From Polyodon spathula (Eukaryota; Chordata; Actinopteri; Acipenseriformes; Polyodontidae): a stretch of DNA of 64,000 nucleotides. Of the stretch, positions 12,325 through 23,395 are shown one piece after another (position 1 is the first letter of the stretch; every line of letters begins with the position of its first letter). A model generated the notes under the pieces. The model was not told the DNA's origin. It ran no database searches and was given only the letters and a program-made list of their open reading frames with translations. Location: the NCBI RefSeq assembly GCF_017654505.1, contig NC_054535.1:49746848-49810847 (forward strand). The letters run 5' to 3'. Both the position numbers and the translations under genes were made by a program.

Positions 12325-13690
12325 CGCCACTGGAGGGAAGAATGTCCTGTCCTCTGCAGTCATGTTAATGATTGGAGAATAGAATCAATTCATATATTAG
12401 GAGTTAACAAATTTATTCAGTAAACTATGGAATGATTTAGGGGTGAAAGGGGCTTGTGTGCCATTTGTGGACAACCTCTGCCAACACACAACTAGTGAGA
12501 TACGATAACAATGCATAACATCATGTTACTGTAGTCCAAGACTTGCTACTAAAGACACTGAATGACAGAGTAGCTGAAACAAAAGCATTTTTGAGCTCCT
12601 GTAGAACCTGAATATATACGTAACTTTCAAACAACTGTACACAGCAGGCTAGTGATATTTGTCAGATTAGTGATATAACAAGGAAGATACAAATCAATGT
12701 AGACACTTCCGAAATGACAATGAGTGCAGCACAATACACATTTAGCTTTGCATTTTAAATTTCTGAAGGCCTCCTGTACTTGTAGCAAGTGAGCTGCGTT
12801 ACAATTGTGAGTCCATCTGCTGTTTTATTACAATCACTGCTACAAATACTACTACAACAACAACAACAACGAGGGGTGAGAATTAGTATAGGCTAAAATT
12901 CACAAGGGGGAGATTACCATAGGATAGAATTCTCGGAGGTGAAAATTAGCAGGAGGTGAGCATTAAGGTGTGACACCGGCAACTTTCCCTTCACAGTTTC
13001 TTGCGGTTTAGCAGAACAATCATTATCCCGGCTCTGTCTGTGAAAAGCCCTGTTCAATACTCATCCTCCAGTGGATCTGCAGTTTAAACACCACAGCATC
13101 ACTGTTCTAATTACTACACTGGAGTCTTATTCTCTAATCACAATTTATATCATCCATGCTAGGGACACGTTAGTCAAACCCGAAACAGCATACGTGGTCC
13201 TAAGAATGGGTAATGTTGCATGAGCTTATCTCAGTCAACTCCAAATTCACTGCTCACAAGTTGTACATTTACTATTGTTTACATTCCGTGCCCACGCAGC
13301 ACCTGCAGTGTTCTATTTTTGTATACATGACTATTACCTGTCGATATCAACATCGATTTGGACTAAAAATACAGTAATGTATAAACCAAAACAGACACGA
13401 TTTTCTGTGTATCGCAGTCTGGTTCATCAAATTAAATGTAGCTTTAATTAAAAAAAAAAAAAAAAGGAAGCTGAAAACTAAACACATTCTGTAACGTCAT
13501 AAAGTACCGAACCACGAACGCTTTGCCCACTACGTACTACATATTATACAAAACAACTGTTTAAATTCCAGTACCAACCTCATGTGTGTGTGTGTGTGTG
13601 CTGTAGCTCCTTATTTTTAAGACCTAACCATGTGTACCTTAACCAGAAAAGCCTCCTCTTGTCTTCAAAGCTCACAGACCAGGGTACTTA

Positions 13691-13753
13691 GCCAATCAAA
13701 AGCGCTCTTTCATCGGCATTGGACGTCACAATCAAACTCGAAATGTGATTGGG
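13691..13753. promoter_or_regulatory. CCAAT and CRE-like cluster
   Basis: Within about 60 bp: GCCAATCAAA at 13691, a CRE-like GACGTCAC at 13722, and an inverted CCAAT (GATTGGG) at 13747. Local GC content is above that of the neighbours. This would suit a CCAAT-driven promoter without TATA, but no first exon can be named on either side. Confidence 0.25.
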
Positions 13754-15363
13754 TTGAACTCCAGCGCTGTTCAAATCCAGCATTGTTGTGATGGGTGGGT
13801 TGCTGTGACCTTTATACATACTTACACGTGTAGGAAGTTATGTCCCCTACCACAGTAATGCCAGCCAACCGTTTAAATAACATATTTTGGAGTTAATTAG
13901 TTGTTAACTTAACTATGATATTTCCCCATGCATTCGAATTATAGAGTGGGTGGCTGGGTGGTTGAATTGCACTCGTATTTCTTATCAAAGTATTTCTTAA
14001 GGATGTGTAGTGACTGTTTAAACACGATTTTGAATGCTAGTTTTTGCTCTACTAAACGTTTTCCACGTTTTATTTTATTTATTTTTTGTTTTGTTTTTAC
14101 CATGCTTTATTGTAGTTCGCAGTGATTTATCATGCTTGCCTGGGTCTGTAGTATGTATTCAATATGGGTTACAGGAAAAAACTGAAACTTGTTTTACCAT
14201 CGTAAACTTTTAGGAGAGCTAAGGGTTGTTAAAAAACTATTGAAAATGAAAGCCAGTCTCACGCAGTGTTTGCTTAGTAAAACAGCCTTGGGACATGTTG
14301 ATCTTACAGACAGTGTCTATTCCACTCATAAATAAGTTAATGTACAAATCAAGCAAATTATTTAAAAATTCAGGAGTTTTTTCTTAGATGCATACTTTAC
14401 AGTGAAAAGGCATGTAACATTGACTTCACAGTGAAAAGGACATGCAACATTGACTTTACTTTGATTTAAGAAAAAAAAGGTTCTGTGGAAATGCAAATTA
14501 TACTACATGACAAAACTATGTTCTACAATTTGCACATGTGATACTCTACAAAATATCTGAATTATAATGTCATATTTAAAATGATAGAGGCCATGTGTAA
14601 TGCATGGTTGCGTTGTATTAATTCTGTTCCAGTCAGTCCTGAGATAAACTATACATTAACAGTTAATGCAGCAATAAGATGATTACCACCAAAGTGTCAT
14701 CTGTCAGTGCTTCTGTGACTGTCGTAGCAGAAACACATGAGGGCGTTCTTGCATTTATTGTAAAGTAAACACTGTACTGGTACTTATAATTTTGTTATAG
14801 CATAGTAAATCACATTGAAAACTAAAAACAAGTGTTTGCCCATGCCCTCTAGTGGCTAATAAAATTATTTTATTTCAAATTGCTAATAACAAATACTGTA
14901 GTACAGTAGACTCTGACTAAGAGAACAGCCCTCTGGAAGCAAATGTTTTCTAGACCACATGGTTCTTAAACTTTTTGGACCTCACCCACCATGCTCTTGT
15001 CCGTGGTACTTTTAAAACAAATTATACAAATTCATGTTTTATTTGTACATTGAACGTGACGTAACATTTAGGTAATGCATGCGTCTCACTTAAGACTTTA
15101 GGCAATCTCTTGATCAGTGCTGCCAGACTGGCATTTTTACAGACAAATTTGGCTTGTTTTGAAAGCATCTAGCTGGTAAATCTTGTATTTGGTGGGTTGG
15201 TTATTTCTTGGTTATTTTAAATTTTGTGTTTTTTTTTTTTTTTTTTTTCTATTACTTTGGATTATGAGGTCATAGCGCAGAATTTCAATCATGCACGATG
15301 TGTGTCCTCTCCCAGTCTTTTTTTCTGGAGCTGTGCATTCAATAAAATTACGAACCACACAAA

Positions 15364-15552
15364 CGCTCAGTTCCCTATCAATTAGAAGATGGCAACCAAA
15401 CATCGTTATGTGATACACTCCTGCCTGTTGGTAGGTGTCACTGAGATCTTATATCAAAGCTGCTGATAGGCCCCCTTCTCAGTGACCTCCTCGGTCCTGC
15501 CACCTGAGGGTACTGAACGGTCATGCAGAGGAAGAAACATCCTCTTTCCCTT
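15364..15552 (+). repeat. Left inverted terminal repeat of DIRS element
   Basis: Its reverse complement matches 23170-23390. Shared blocks in order include CACCAAACAT/CAACCAAACAT, ATACACTCCTGCCT, TTGGTAGGTGTCACTGAG, GATAGGCCCCCTTC, GAAGAAACA and CCTCTTT, with scattered substitutions. Confidence 0.88.
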
Positions 15553-17231
15553 CTCACATTGGTAAGGTAAGACCTCTGTGTTGCATTTAGCCCTGTCTTC
15601 ATATAAAAAGTGCAGCATAAGCTACTGCTAGTTCTCTTGCACTTTGTGCTGAAAGCTGGCATCGCCGCTTTCCCGGAATCAGTAGTTTAAAAAGTCGGAG
15701 CCTTTTTATTCTGTTTCTGACTATCAGCACCTGCACGCTCTGCATGTCAGGCTGCTTCTTTCTGTCTGTCCGTCTTAGCACGGTAAGTATTATTGTTAAG
15801 AATTGTGTGTGTTTTCACCCCTTCTTACTTCGGAGAGCACAATTACTCCACAGGACCGGGCTTGCCTAATTCCTGTTGTCGAGTTTGCCCACCAGCCGCC
15901 TGCGGGCCGCGGTTGGGCCTTGTTTTGATTGTAGTTGAATGCGTCCCCGTACTCGCATAGAGCGCTAGTCGCTCCACGGCTGCTTTCAGCCGGGCCGGCC
16001 ATATACTCCTCACCGAGGCTTCCTTTGTTGTTGGGTTGAGACGTAAACGGGCTGTACGGGCCTTCACCTTGGTGTAGGTCACTCAATCAATAAACAGACT
16101 GTTCTCCCCCAGGGATGTTGCTAGGCCTATTTTAGTAGGGCTTTAGCCACCCTAAAATATTCATTAGCCCCCCCTTAATAAATCAATATATCAGTCAATA
16201 TATTTTCTCTGTGATTTCTTTTTTTTCATCAACCGTTCCATCGCATCTTAAACTTCTTACAGGGAGGACATTAGGCTGCTGCTGCAGAGGCTTCTGCATG
16301 CGTTAATGACTGTTAGGCCTACTTGTAGCTAACATTTTGGTCAACATTAGTTACTGTGACTTGAGACTGTTAGCTAACAGTAAACGGACAAGAAAAGGCT
16401 CTAACAGGACGGATTCATGCAGATAGGCTACGATGTGAATTTGTGGTAAGTTAGAACAGAGAGAGAGAGAGAGAGTATATTCACTACTATAGACTTTGAT
16501 CATAATCAAAGCTTTGTTAACCAATACGTTTTTATGTGAGGCTGCCTGTAAGTTACAGTGTAACAGATGTTGCGAGCTAGCTAACGGTAACGTTAACAGT
16601 GTCTTTTAAATTTGACATAAGTTATGTGGCGATGATATCTAATTAACGTTATTTTTAATGTAGTTTTTCTATCTGTGCCAGGCTATAAATGAGACAGATG
16701 ACGTAACATCATGCACATATCTTTTCATACTCAGTTGCTTTCATTCAGTAGGCCATTGCAAAACAATTACCAGTAGGTCATGTGTAGAAAAGGTGACATA
16801 GTGTTGATCACAATGTCATTGTATTATCCTCAATTTCTCAACTGTAGGCTAGCTAACGACTAACGTTAGAGAGGCAGTGCCAGCAGCTCTGCCGAAGGCC
16901 AATCCGGTGAGAAATTAAGATTTTACCAGTTCAAACAAACAAATTAAAACTTAAACTGATTAATCACCTATTAAGTCTTGAGTTATTGTAAATATGAGTT
17001 TAATAAAAATACATGTCAAAACACAGCAGACAAGAATGAGGGAAAGATGCTGGAGGCTGACAGGGCTGAGGGAGCATGTCTGATGAAGGTTAGTGATAAA
17101 AAAAAGTGAGTAGATGTTTAAGCTTTCAGTTAAATTTGTACAGCATATGGCAGCATATGTCTTACTTTTATTAGGCATAAATAAATGATGTTCATGATAT
17201 CTTAAAGGGTCATGCAGAAAGAGAGGCTTCT

Positions 17232-17729
17232 GTGCAAGGCAGAGATCAACATGCAAGCTGTATAAGTGAGAGAGAGCAAGCATGCCCAGAGAAAGAGGAA
17301 CAAGAAACAGATCCAGAACGAGAGGAAAAGCGAACAGATCCAGAGAAGGAGGGCCAACAAACAGATCCAGAGAGGGAGGGCCAACAAACAGATCCAGAGA
17401 GGGAGGGCCAACAAACAGATCCAGAGAGGGAGGGACAACAAACAGCTCCAGAGAGGGAGGGACAACAAACAGATCCAGAGAAAGCAAGTTTTTGGCAAAA
17501 ACATTAAATCTGATTATTTTGTCAGTAATGGCTGCAAAAATTGGAAAAAATCTTTGTTTATCTTTGGTAAACATGAGATGGCACAACACACATAGACAGT
17601 GTTGTGGCATGGCAAAGCTACCAGGCAACTAGCAATCATGGGAACATTGCTCAGATTTTAACATCTGCCCGTCCTAATGGTATTGCAGAGAGAAGGGAGT
17701 ATCTGAGGAGAATTGTTGTGGTCACCTAA
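17232..17729 (+). pseudogene. N-terminal part of hAT transposase relic, with 9-aa repeats and TTF-type finger
   Basis: One frame (17232-17507) carries the acidic 9-aa repeat TDPEREGQQ. After a frame change, another frame reads SDYFVSNGCKNWKKSL...FGKHEMAQHT at about 17508-17595, the F-x-GC-NW...HE-H signature of the TTF-type zinc finger found upstream of ZMYM-like hAT transposases. The next part, NIAQILTSARPNGIAERREY, is in the frame of the main body but stops at TAA 17727-17729. At least two frame changes and one stop show that it is dead. Confidence 0.7.
17318..17482 (+). repeat. 27-bp minisatellite inside the hAT frame
   Basis: About six units, period 27 bp (CAGATCCAGAGAGGGAGGGC then CAACAAA). 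The period is a multiple of three, so the translated repeat keeps frame. The central units are nearly identical and the outer ones diverge. Confidence 0.92.
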
Positions 17730-18725
17730 ATGTTAGGAAGACAGGGACTCTCTTTCCGTGCCAATGATGAATCTAGTGAAAGCACAAATAGAGGGAACTT
17801 TCTTGAATGTATAGCGCTTTTGAAGGAGTTTGACCCTTTCCTGCAAAGGTACAATACTCCATCAAATACGACGTATCTCTCTCCAGAATCTCAGAATGAT
17901 TTGATCGAATGCTGTGCTCAAGAGATTACGGACACCATAGTCTCTGAGATGTCAAAGACTGGAATGTATGCCATTATGGCGGATGAGGCCAGGGATGGGC
18001 TGTCTGAACAGTTGGCTCTGTGTGTTAGGTATGTGACAGAGGGGACAGTTCAGGAGCGTTTACTAGCACTAGCAGAAATCAAGTCATTTGATGCCCAATC
18101 GATAGCAAATAAGTTGCAACAGCAGCTCCAAATGAGAGGGGTAGCAGGCCTAAAGTGCGTTGCACAGACCTATGATGGTGCAGCTGTCATGAGTGGGTCC
18201 AAAGGAGGTCTGCAAGCACATTTCAGAGTGCTGCATCCAGAGGCAATACTTGTAGATGCAGGTCTGCTCAAAGACATACAGGCATGCAGCCCTAACTCAA
18301 AAAACTTCCTAGATACATCATGCTTAACTGAGTTTGCCAAGCACTACGGTATTGATGTTAAAACAGAAGAGATGTTGGTGGCCAGAAACTTTCTTGCCTG
18401 GAAAAGACAGACTGGATGTCCTCCCAAAGATATGCTTGCTGTGCATAACCTCCTGGACGATGATATGTTTTTTTCTCTGAAGGAAATCATTCAGGTTGCC
18501 CTCACAATTCCTGTGAGCAGCTGCTCCTGTGAAAGGTCCTTTAGTGCACTGCGCCGGCGGCACTCCTGGATGCGTAAGACAATGGGTCAGAAAAGGCTTG
18601 CAAGTCTTGCAGCCATGTCCATTGAGGGTGAAGTGCTTGGGCCACTAAGCCACAACAGTGTCATTGACCGCTTAGCCACCTTTAAAAATAGGGGGTACAC
18701 TTTGATGCGTCCACCCACAAAATAA
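17730..18725 (+). pseudogene. hAT-family transposase (ZMYM/DUF4371-like), internally deleted
   Basis: 331-codon open frame. N-terminal blocks GRQGLSFRANDES and NRGNFLE, and the RNase H-like core start MADEARDGLSEQLALCVRYV (first catalytic Asp region), match ZMYM1-like hAT transposases with a DUF4371 domain. The C-terminus has the hAT dimerisation signature IPVSSCSCERSFSALRRRHSWMR at about aa 253-275. Between FRVLHPEA (about aa 173) and VDAGLLKDIQ the usual central part is absent, so the frame is well below the family's usual 600-800 aa. Upstream exon-equivalent sequence is broken by stops. It could give a protein, but not an active transposase. Confidence 0.8.
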
Positions 18726-19008
18726 GCATCAAAAGAGAGAAGCAGGAGGAGCAGTTCTGTAATATAGGTTGTAATATTTGTTTGGGATCTTACTTTTTTT
18801 TATCAGATTTTATTCCTAATTATTTTTCAGTTTATTTATTTTATTTAGCTCATTAGTTGAATTTAGTTTTGCCCCATTGTGGATGATACTGTTTAAGATG
18901 TTCCATGTGTCTGATTTATTGGGTTAATTATGAGCAACAATTAACAAAAGGGTGAAACTTAAATAAAGATTTTTTTCTAATGGTATAATATGACCTGCAT
19001 GTCTTCTA

Positions 19009-19013
<5 letters not shown>

Positions 19014-19097
<84 letters not shown>
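19014..19097. repeat. (CT)n microsatellite
   Basis: About 42 uninterrupted CT units within the hAT 3' region. Confidence 0.97.
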
Positions 19098-19100
<3 letters not shown>

Positions 19101-19408
19101 ATGAAACCCAAAAAGTATTTTTGCTACATAGTACAGCCATTTTTGTGTCTTTTGTTGGTGTTGGATGGATGGGGACAGAGTGAACTTTCATTTCTTTATT
19201 TGGATAGAATTTAAGTAAGTCATATTAGATCAGTGTCTAACACAAACTATGAGACAGGTATACTTTTAGCCAACCTTGACCAAAACTAACCTTATTTTGA
19301 TAGATTTACACCCGTTGTTACTCTAAAAATACATGATGAAAAGGCTTTTTGGGGGCTTTAAAAAAATCCTGGGGGAATATACCCAGACCCCCCTAAAAGA
19401 GGCTTGGC

Positions 19409-20140
19409 CTCAATGCTAAGCACTATGCCACGCGCAAGCCTAACACCACACATCATCCTGAGAACACCATCCCTACCGTGATGCTTCTCTGTGTCAGGGC
19501 CTGGAAAGCTCGTGAAGATAGAGGGCAAAATGGATGCAGCAAAGTACAAAGGAATCCTGGAGGAAAACCTGCTGAAGTCTGCAAGAGACCTGGGACTTGG
19601 GAGAAGATTCATCTTCCAGCAGGACAATGACCCCAAACATACAGCCAGAGCCAGACTGGAGTGGCTTAAAAACAAAAAGGTCAATGTCCTAGAATGGCCC
19701 AGTAAAAGCCCAGACCTCAATCCAATTGAGAATATGTGGAAAGAGTTGAAAATTGCTGTTCACCTAAGGTCCCCATTCAACTTAACGGAGCTTGAGCAAT
19801 TTTGCAAAGAAGAATGGGCAAAAATTGCAGTGTCCAGATGTGTAAAGCTGGTAGAGACTTATCCAAATAGACTCATGGCTGTAATTGCTGCCAAAGGTGC
19901 CTCTACCAAATATTGACTCAAGGGGGTGAATACTTAGGCAATCAATTATTTTCTGTTTTCATTTTTTTATTAATTTAGAACAATTTGTAGATTTTATTTT
20001 TCACTTTGACATTATGGACTTTTTTTGTGTTGATTAGTGGCAAAAACTCCTAATTAAATCCATCTTGATTCCATGTTGTAACACAATAAAATGTGGAAAA
20101 GTCCAAGGGGGGGTGAATACTTTTGAGAGACACTGTATGT
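19409..20140 (+). mobile_element. 5'-truncated Tc1-like transposon
   Basis: Starts abruptly in mid-transposase (NAKHY-type block near 19410) and runs through the stop to a right end reading GGGGGGTGAATACTTTTGAGAGACACTGTA at 20106-20138. Only the right end is present. It lies at the junction of the hAT relic and DIRS sequence, so it arrived after, or helped truncate, the hAT element. Confidence 0.8.
19491..19916 (+). pseudogene. Tc1-like transposase, C-terminal two-fifths
   Basis: 141-codon frame with [14 protein letters not shown] (second catalytic Asp in QQDND), SPDLNPIENMWKELK (catalytic Glu) and the usual end AKGASTKY. The Asp-Glu spacing fits the DD34E pattern. The N-terminal DNA-binding domain and first catalytic Asp are missing because the element is truncated. 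The frame continues slightly upstream without a valid start. Confidence 0.88.
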
Positions 20141-20689
20141 GTTTTTCCTTACTGCCTTGCAGTTGAAAAGAAAAGTAGAGGCGTGACTCCTCTACCGGGA
20201 CCTAGCTCTGCAGGGTCCCACTGTTGTGTTGAATCAGCAGGTTTATTTTAGCCCCCCTATTGGAGTGCTTGGTCACCCGCCAGGCATGGGGAATGTGTCA
20301 CTTTGTTCCTGCATAACACGCCGCAGCTCCTTGAGCCTGTGCTCCACTCTGGCATACGCTCTGCGCTGCCACATGGTGTAATTGCACATGGCCCAGGACC
20401 AGGTTATTGTTGCCCTGCACCATGTTGCAGCACCGTGCGCTCCCCTGTACTGCTCTCCTGATTGCATACTACAGTCACTCAAGCTATGTACCCACCCCGG
20501 TGTATGCTATACACTACCCGGGTTGTGTTGACTTCACGTCCATGAATATTAACAGCATGTTAATAACACTATGTGCCCCCGATGCTCGGTGCACCAGTAG
20601 TGTATTCTATCTCATTCAGTGCCCTCGGTGCATCTGCACCCTTGGGGCCTAAGTGCTTCAATACCCGGCTGAGCCGTAAGGTCTCGCCA

Positions 20690-20900
20690 GGCCGTTGGCT
20701 CCTTACCTCCCGCACGTTTCAAGTGCATGGATGCCACCCTTGCTCCCTTGTGGCGGCAAGTGATCAGGGTGATGGATTGCCTGTACGACTGGTTGATATG
20801 CCCAGTCGCAGGAAGGAGCGGTGGCCCACACAGCTATTTGTGATGAAGCATCTGGTTGAAACTGGGTCTCCCCTTAACGATGCTAGAGCCAATTAATAGT
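20690..20900 (+). pseudogene. DIRS reverse transcriptase remnant
   Basis: One frame reads FKCMDATLAPL then VMDCLYDWLICP, matching the DIRS RT block KCMDGILAPL...YLDDWLVC, as also seen at 63.8 kb. The catalytic YLDD box is changed (CLYDWL). Stops and frame breaks lie on both sides, and everything N-terminal to this block is absent, so gag and most of RT were deleted. Confidence 0.65.
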
Positions 20901-21136
20901 AAGCTCACCTGTCGGACGAGTGGCAGCTCTCCAGCACCAACTCTCCCTTTTTTGACATAGATCGAGGGTGCCCCTTGCCTTGTGCCATAGCAATATCAGC
21001 ATCAGGATGGGTTTACTGCACATGCGCTCGCTGCAAGCATGGCTCGATGCGTTCCATCTGTATCCCAAGTATGACAGACACCGTAGGCTGACAGTGTGTC
21101 TTGCTTCCTCGGCAGCCCTGCGCTGGTTGAGGGTTA

Positions 21137-21706
21137 TTGCCAAGGAGTGCGAATGGGGGTGGTTTACACCCACAGGGTAGTGACGATGGACAACTCCAAC
21201 TCGGGCTGGGGGCGCGGGCTACGAAGGCAGAGGAGTCAGTGGACCCTGGTCGGGCCTCAGTGTCCCTGCATATCAACATGTTGGAATTACAAGCGGTGTT
21301 CCTTGCCCTCCAGTACTTCCTACCTGTGGTGCGGAACAGACATGTGCTGATCAGCACAGACAATACATCAGTGGTGGCATATTTCAACCACCAGGGTGGC
21401 TTTCGTTCCCCGGAGTTGCACCATCTAGCCTTCAGGCTGCTGATTTGGGCCCAAAGGCACTTGCTGTCCCTTCGAGCAACGCATGTTCCAGGCGTGGAGA
21501 ATCGAGCGACGGACATCCTCTCGAGGGAGGGCCTGCACCCATCGGAGTGGTGGCTCCACCCTCAGGTGGTGGAGCGCATTTGGGAACGTTTCCGGAAGGC
21601 GCAGGTCGATCTCTTTGCCTCGGTGGAGACGACACACTGCCCCCTATTGTACTTCCTCCACTGCTGCTGCGGTCCACTCGGCATCAACGCCCAAGCCCAC
21701 GTATAG
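21137..21706 (+). pseudogene. DIRS RNase H domain
   Basis: The frame carries HINMLELQAVFLALQYFLPV, STDNTSVVAYFNHQGG and HVPGVENRATDILSR, then ERFRKAQVDLFAS: the Glu, Asp and late Asp motifs of the retroelement RNase H fold in order, ending with the connection to the RT frame's C-terminus. In DIRS elements this domain follows RT in one polyprotein. A DNxSGWG-like first Asp motif is present in the next frame (21187-21210), so a frameshift lies between. The tyrosine recombinase frame overlaps its 3' end in another phase, a layout typical of DIRS. Confidence 0.82.
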
Positions 21707-22979
21707 CCCAGAACACTCCTTTACACGTTCCCGTCTCTGCCGTTGCTCCCAGCCTTTCTCGAGAAGGTCTGGTTGGAGAAGACGTCAGTTCTCCTCATGG
21801 TCCCCAGGTGGCCCAGGAGAATCTGGTTTTCATCCCTGCGCCAGCTATTGAACAGCCCACCCTGAGAAATCCCGCTTCACCGGGATCTTCTCAGTCAGAC
21901 GAGAGGCACACTTTGGCTATGGGTCTGGCCTCTGGAAGGGACCACTGGTCAGCCTTAGGGCTTTCAGACATGGTCGTGGGTACACTGCAGAATGCTAGGG
22001 CGCATTCCACTAGGTCACTGTATGCCTGTAAGTGGAAACGGTTTCAAGATTGGTGCCGTTCTAATGGTCACGATCCAGTTTTCTGTCCCTTGCCTGCCAT
22101 CTTGCAGTTTCTGCAAGATCTGCTTGAGGCTGGTAGATCACCTTCCACATTGAAGGTTTACCTAGCAGCTACTTCTGCTTTTCATGCCCCCGTTGACTCT
22201 GTGTCCCCGGACGCACATTTTTTGGCTACCCGATTTCTCCAAGGCACTCGCCGATTGCACCCTCCTAGGAGGGCCACTCTCCCTGAATGGAGCTTTGAAA
22301 TTGTACTGGAGGCTCTCACGCAGGCCCATTCTGAGCCTATATACTCCACTGAGTTGAAGCACCTGTCCATGAAGACAGCCTTCCTCTTGGCTATCAAGCA
22401 GGTTAGTGAGCTGCATACGATATCTGTGCATAGCTCCTGTATGCGTATTTGGGATGATGGTAGCAGAGTGTCACTGTGTGCAAACCCTGCTTTTCTACCC
22501 AAGGTGGTTTCAGCCTTCCACATAAATCAGTCCTTGGAAATGGAGTACTTCCATCCTCCTCTGTTTGCGATGAAGGGGATAGAAAATTGAACCTTCCCTG
22601 CCCAGTTCGGGCATTGAGATGCTATATGGATAGGACAAGAGCACTGCGTCAGTCTGACCAGCTTCCGGTCTGCCATGGGACACAGACCCTGGGACAGCCC
22701 CTCTCCAAGCAGCGGCTGTCGCATTGGATTGCAGACACAGTCTCGACTGTGTATGATGGTGCTGGCTTACCCCCGCCTGGGCAGATAGCCACACATTCCA
22801 CGAGAGGTGTGGCTACATCATGGGCCCTCTTCCGAGGTGCCTCCATGGCTGAAATTTGCGATGCGGCTAGCAGGGTTACCCCACATACCTTTGCCAGGTT
22901 CTACCACCTGAATGTGATAGATCCCTCATTATCCTCTCTGGGCACTAGGGTCCATGTGGTTACATGCTTACACCACTGA
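21700..22979 (+). pseudogene. DIRS tyrosine recombinase (broken)
   Basis: The N-terminal core-binding part (STRSLYACKWKRFQDWC; LQDLLEAGRSPSTLKVYLAA) and the catalytic part are in one frame to a stop at 22590. After a one-base frame change near 22565-22580, the second frame (to 22979) carries HSTRGVATSWALFRG, with His at 22794 and Arg at 22803, and the nucleophile Tyr in ARFYHLN at 22902-22904. The first catalytic Arg (expected in KRVxELH) reads Gln at 22399-22401. Role in the family: integrates the circular DNA copy. The frameshift and the Arg-to-Gln change both predict loss of activity. N-terminal boundary uncertain because of overlap with RNase H. Confidence 0.85.
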
Positions 22980-23055
22980 CCTTGGTCAGGCAGGGCTAGG
23001 CGTCCCTCATATGCTGCCATTCTTTCTTCCCTCGTGACGGCTCTGGTACACGTTT

Positions 23056-23150
23056 CCCATAACGATGTTTGGTGGCCATCTTCGAATTGAAAGGGAACGC
23101 TAGTTTACCTACTGTAAACCTGGTTCCCTGAAAGAGACGATGGCCACCAA
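23056..23150 (+). repeat. Internal complementary region of DIRS element
   Basis: The first half (CATAACGATGTTTGGTGGCC, then TCGAATTGAAAGGGAACGC) is complementary to the outer left end. The second half (TGTAAACCTGGTTCCCTGAA) is complementary to the outer right end. Abutting complements of both termini are the template thought to guide circle closure in DIRS replication. Confidence 0.82.
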
Positions 23151-23169
23151 CCGCGAGGTCGCTTCGGTT

Positions 23170-23395
23170 TCATCGCAAAAGAGGGTGTTTCTTCCCCTGC
23201 GTGACTGTTAAATACCCTTGGGAGGCAGGACTGAGGAGGGCACTGGGGGAAGGGGGCCTATCAACAACTTTGATATAGGAGCTCAGTGACACCTACCAAT
23301 AGGCAGGAGTGTATCCCATAACAATGTTTGGTGCCCATCTTCTCTTTCAGGGGACCAGGTTTACGGTAAGTAAACTAGCGTTATTTTGTATTCAT
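23170..23395 (-). repeat. Right inverted terminal repeat of DIRS element
   Basis: Inverted copy of 15364-15552. It ends with CCAGGTTTACGGTAAGTAAACTAGCG, whose last part copies the element's predicted left start as read from the internal complementary region. Confidence 0.85.

Larger units (their letters stand above)
11186..15360. other. Unassigned sequence, possibly flanking a host gene
   Basis: No coding exon is recognised. Simple features: (CAA)n near 12855, poly-A at 13449, (TG)n near 13583, poly-T at 15230. Promoter-like clusters at 12.3 and 13.7 kb are listed separately. The minus-strand frame 11753-12031 (92 aa) has several Cys but no known domain spacing. Some vertebrates have ACSL1 and SLC25A4 near HELT, but no exon of either is seen. 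Confidence 0.4.
16110..19408 (+). mobile_element. hAT transposon relic inserted in the DIRS element
   Basis: Starts with CAGGGATGTTGCTAGG, a hAT-like terminus, inside DIRS sequence and contains a hAT transposase relic (17.2-18.7 kb). The 3' portion holds a long (CT)n at 19014-19097 and ends in C-rich sequence near 19375-19405, where a Tc1 fragment begins. The matching right terminus and 8-bp target duplication are not seen, so the right end is lost or lies beyond the Tc1 (a TTTTAGCCCCCC stretch at about 20245 could be a leftover). Confidence 0.65.
15361..23395 (+). mobile_element. DIRS retrotransposon, interrupted by hAT and Tc1 insertions
   Basis: It has the DIRS plan: inverted terminal repeats (about 15364-15552 and 23170-23390), remnants of RT, RNase H and tyrosine recombinase in that order, and an internal complementary region (23056-23150) just inside the right repeat. 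DIRS elements replicate through a circular DNA and integrate with a tyrosine recombinase instead of an integrase, so no long target duplication is expected. The gag region and most of the RT are missing. The part from 16110 to about 20140 is foreign (hAT relic plus Tc1 fragment). The left internal part (15553-16109) resembles 60350-60660 of the second DIRS element. Confidence 0.88.

Noticed and set aside
1..15360. Exons of genes often near HELT (ACSL1, SLC25A4)
   Set aside because: No stretch reads as a conserved exon of either on either strand.
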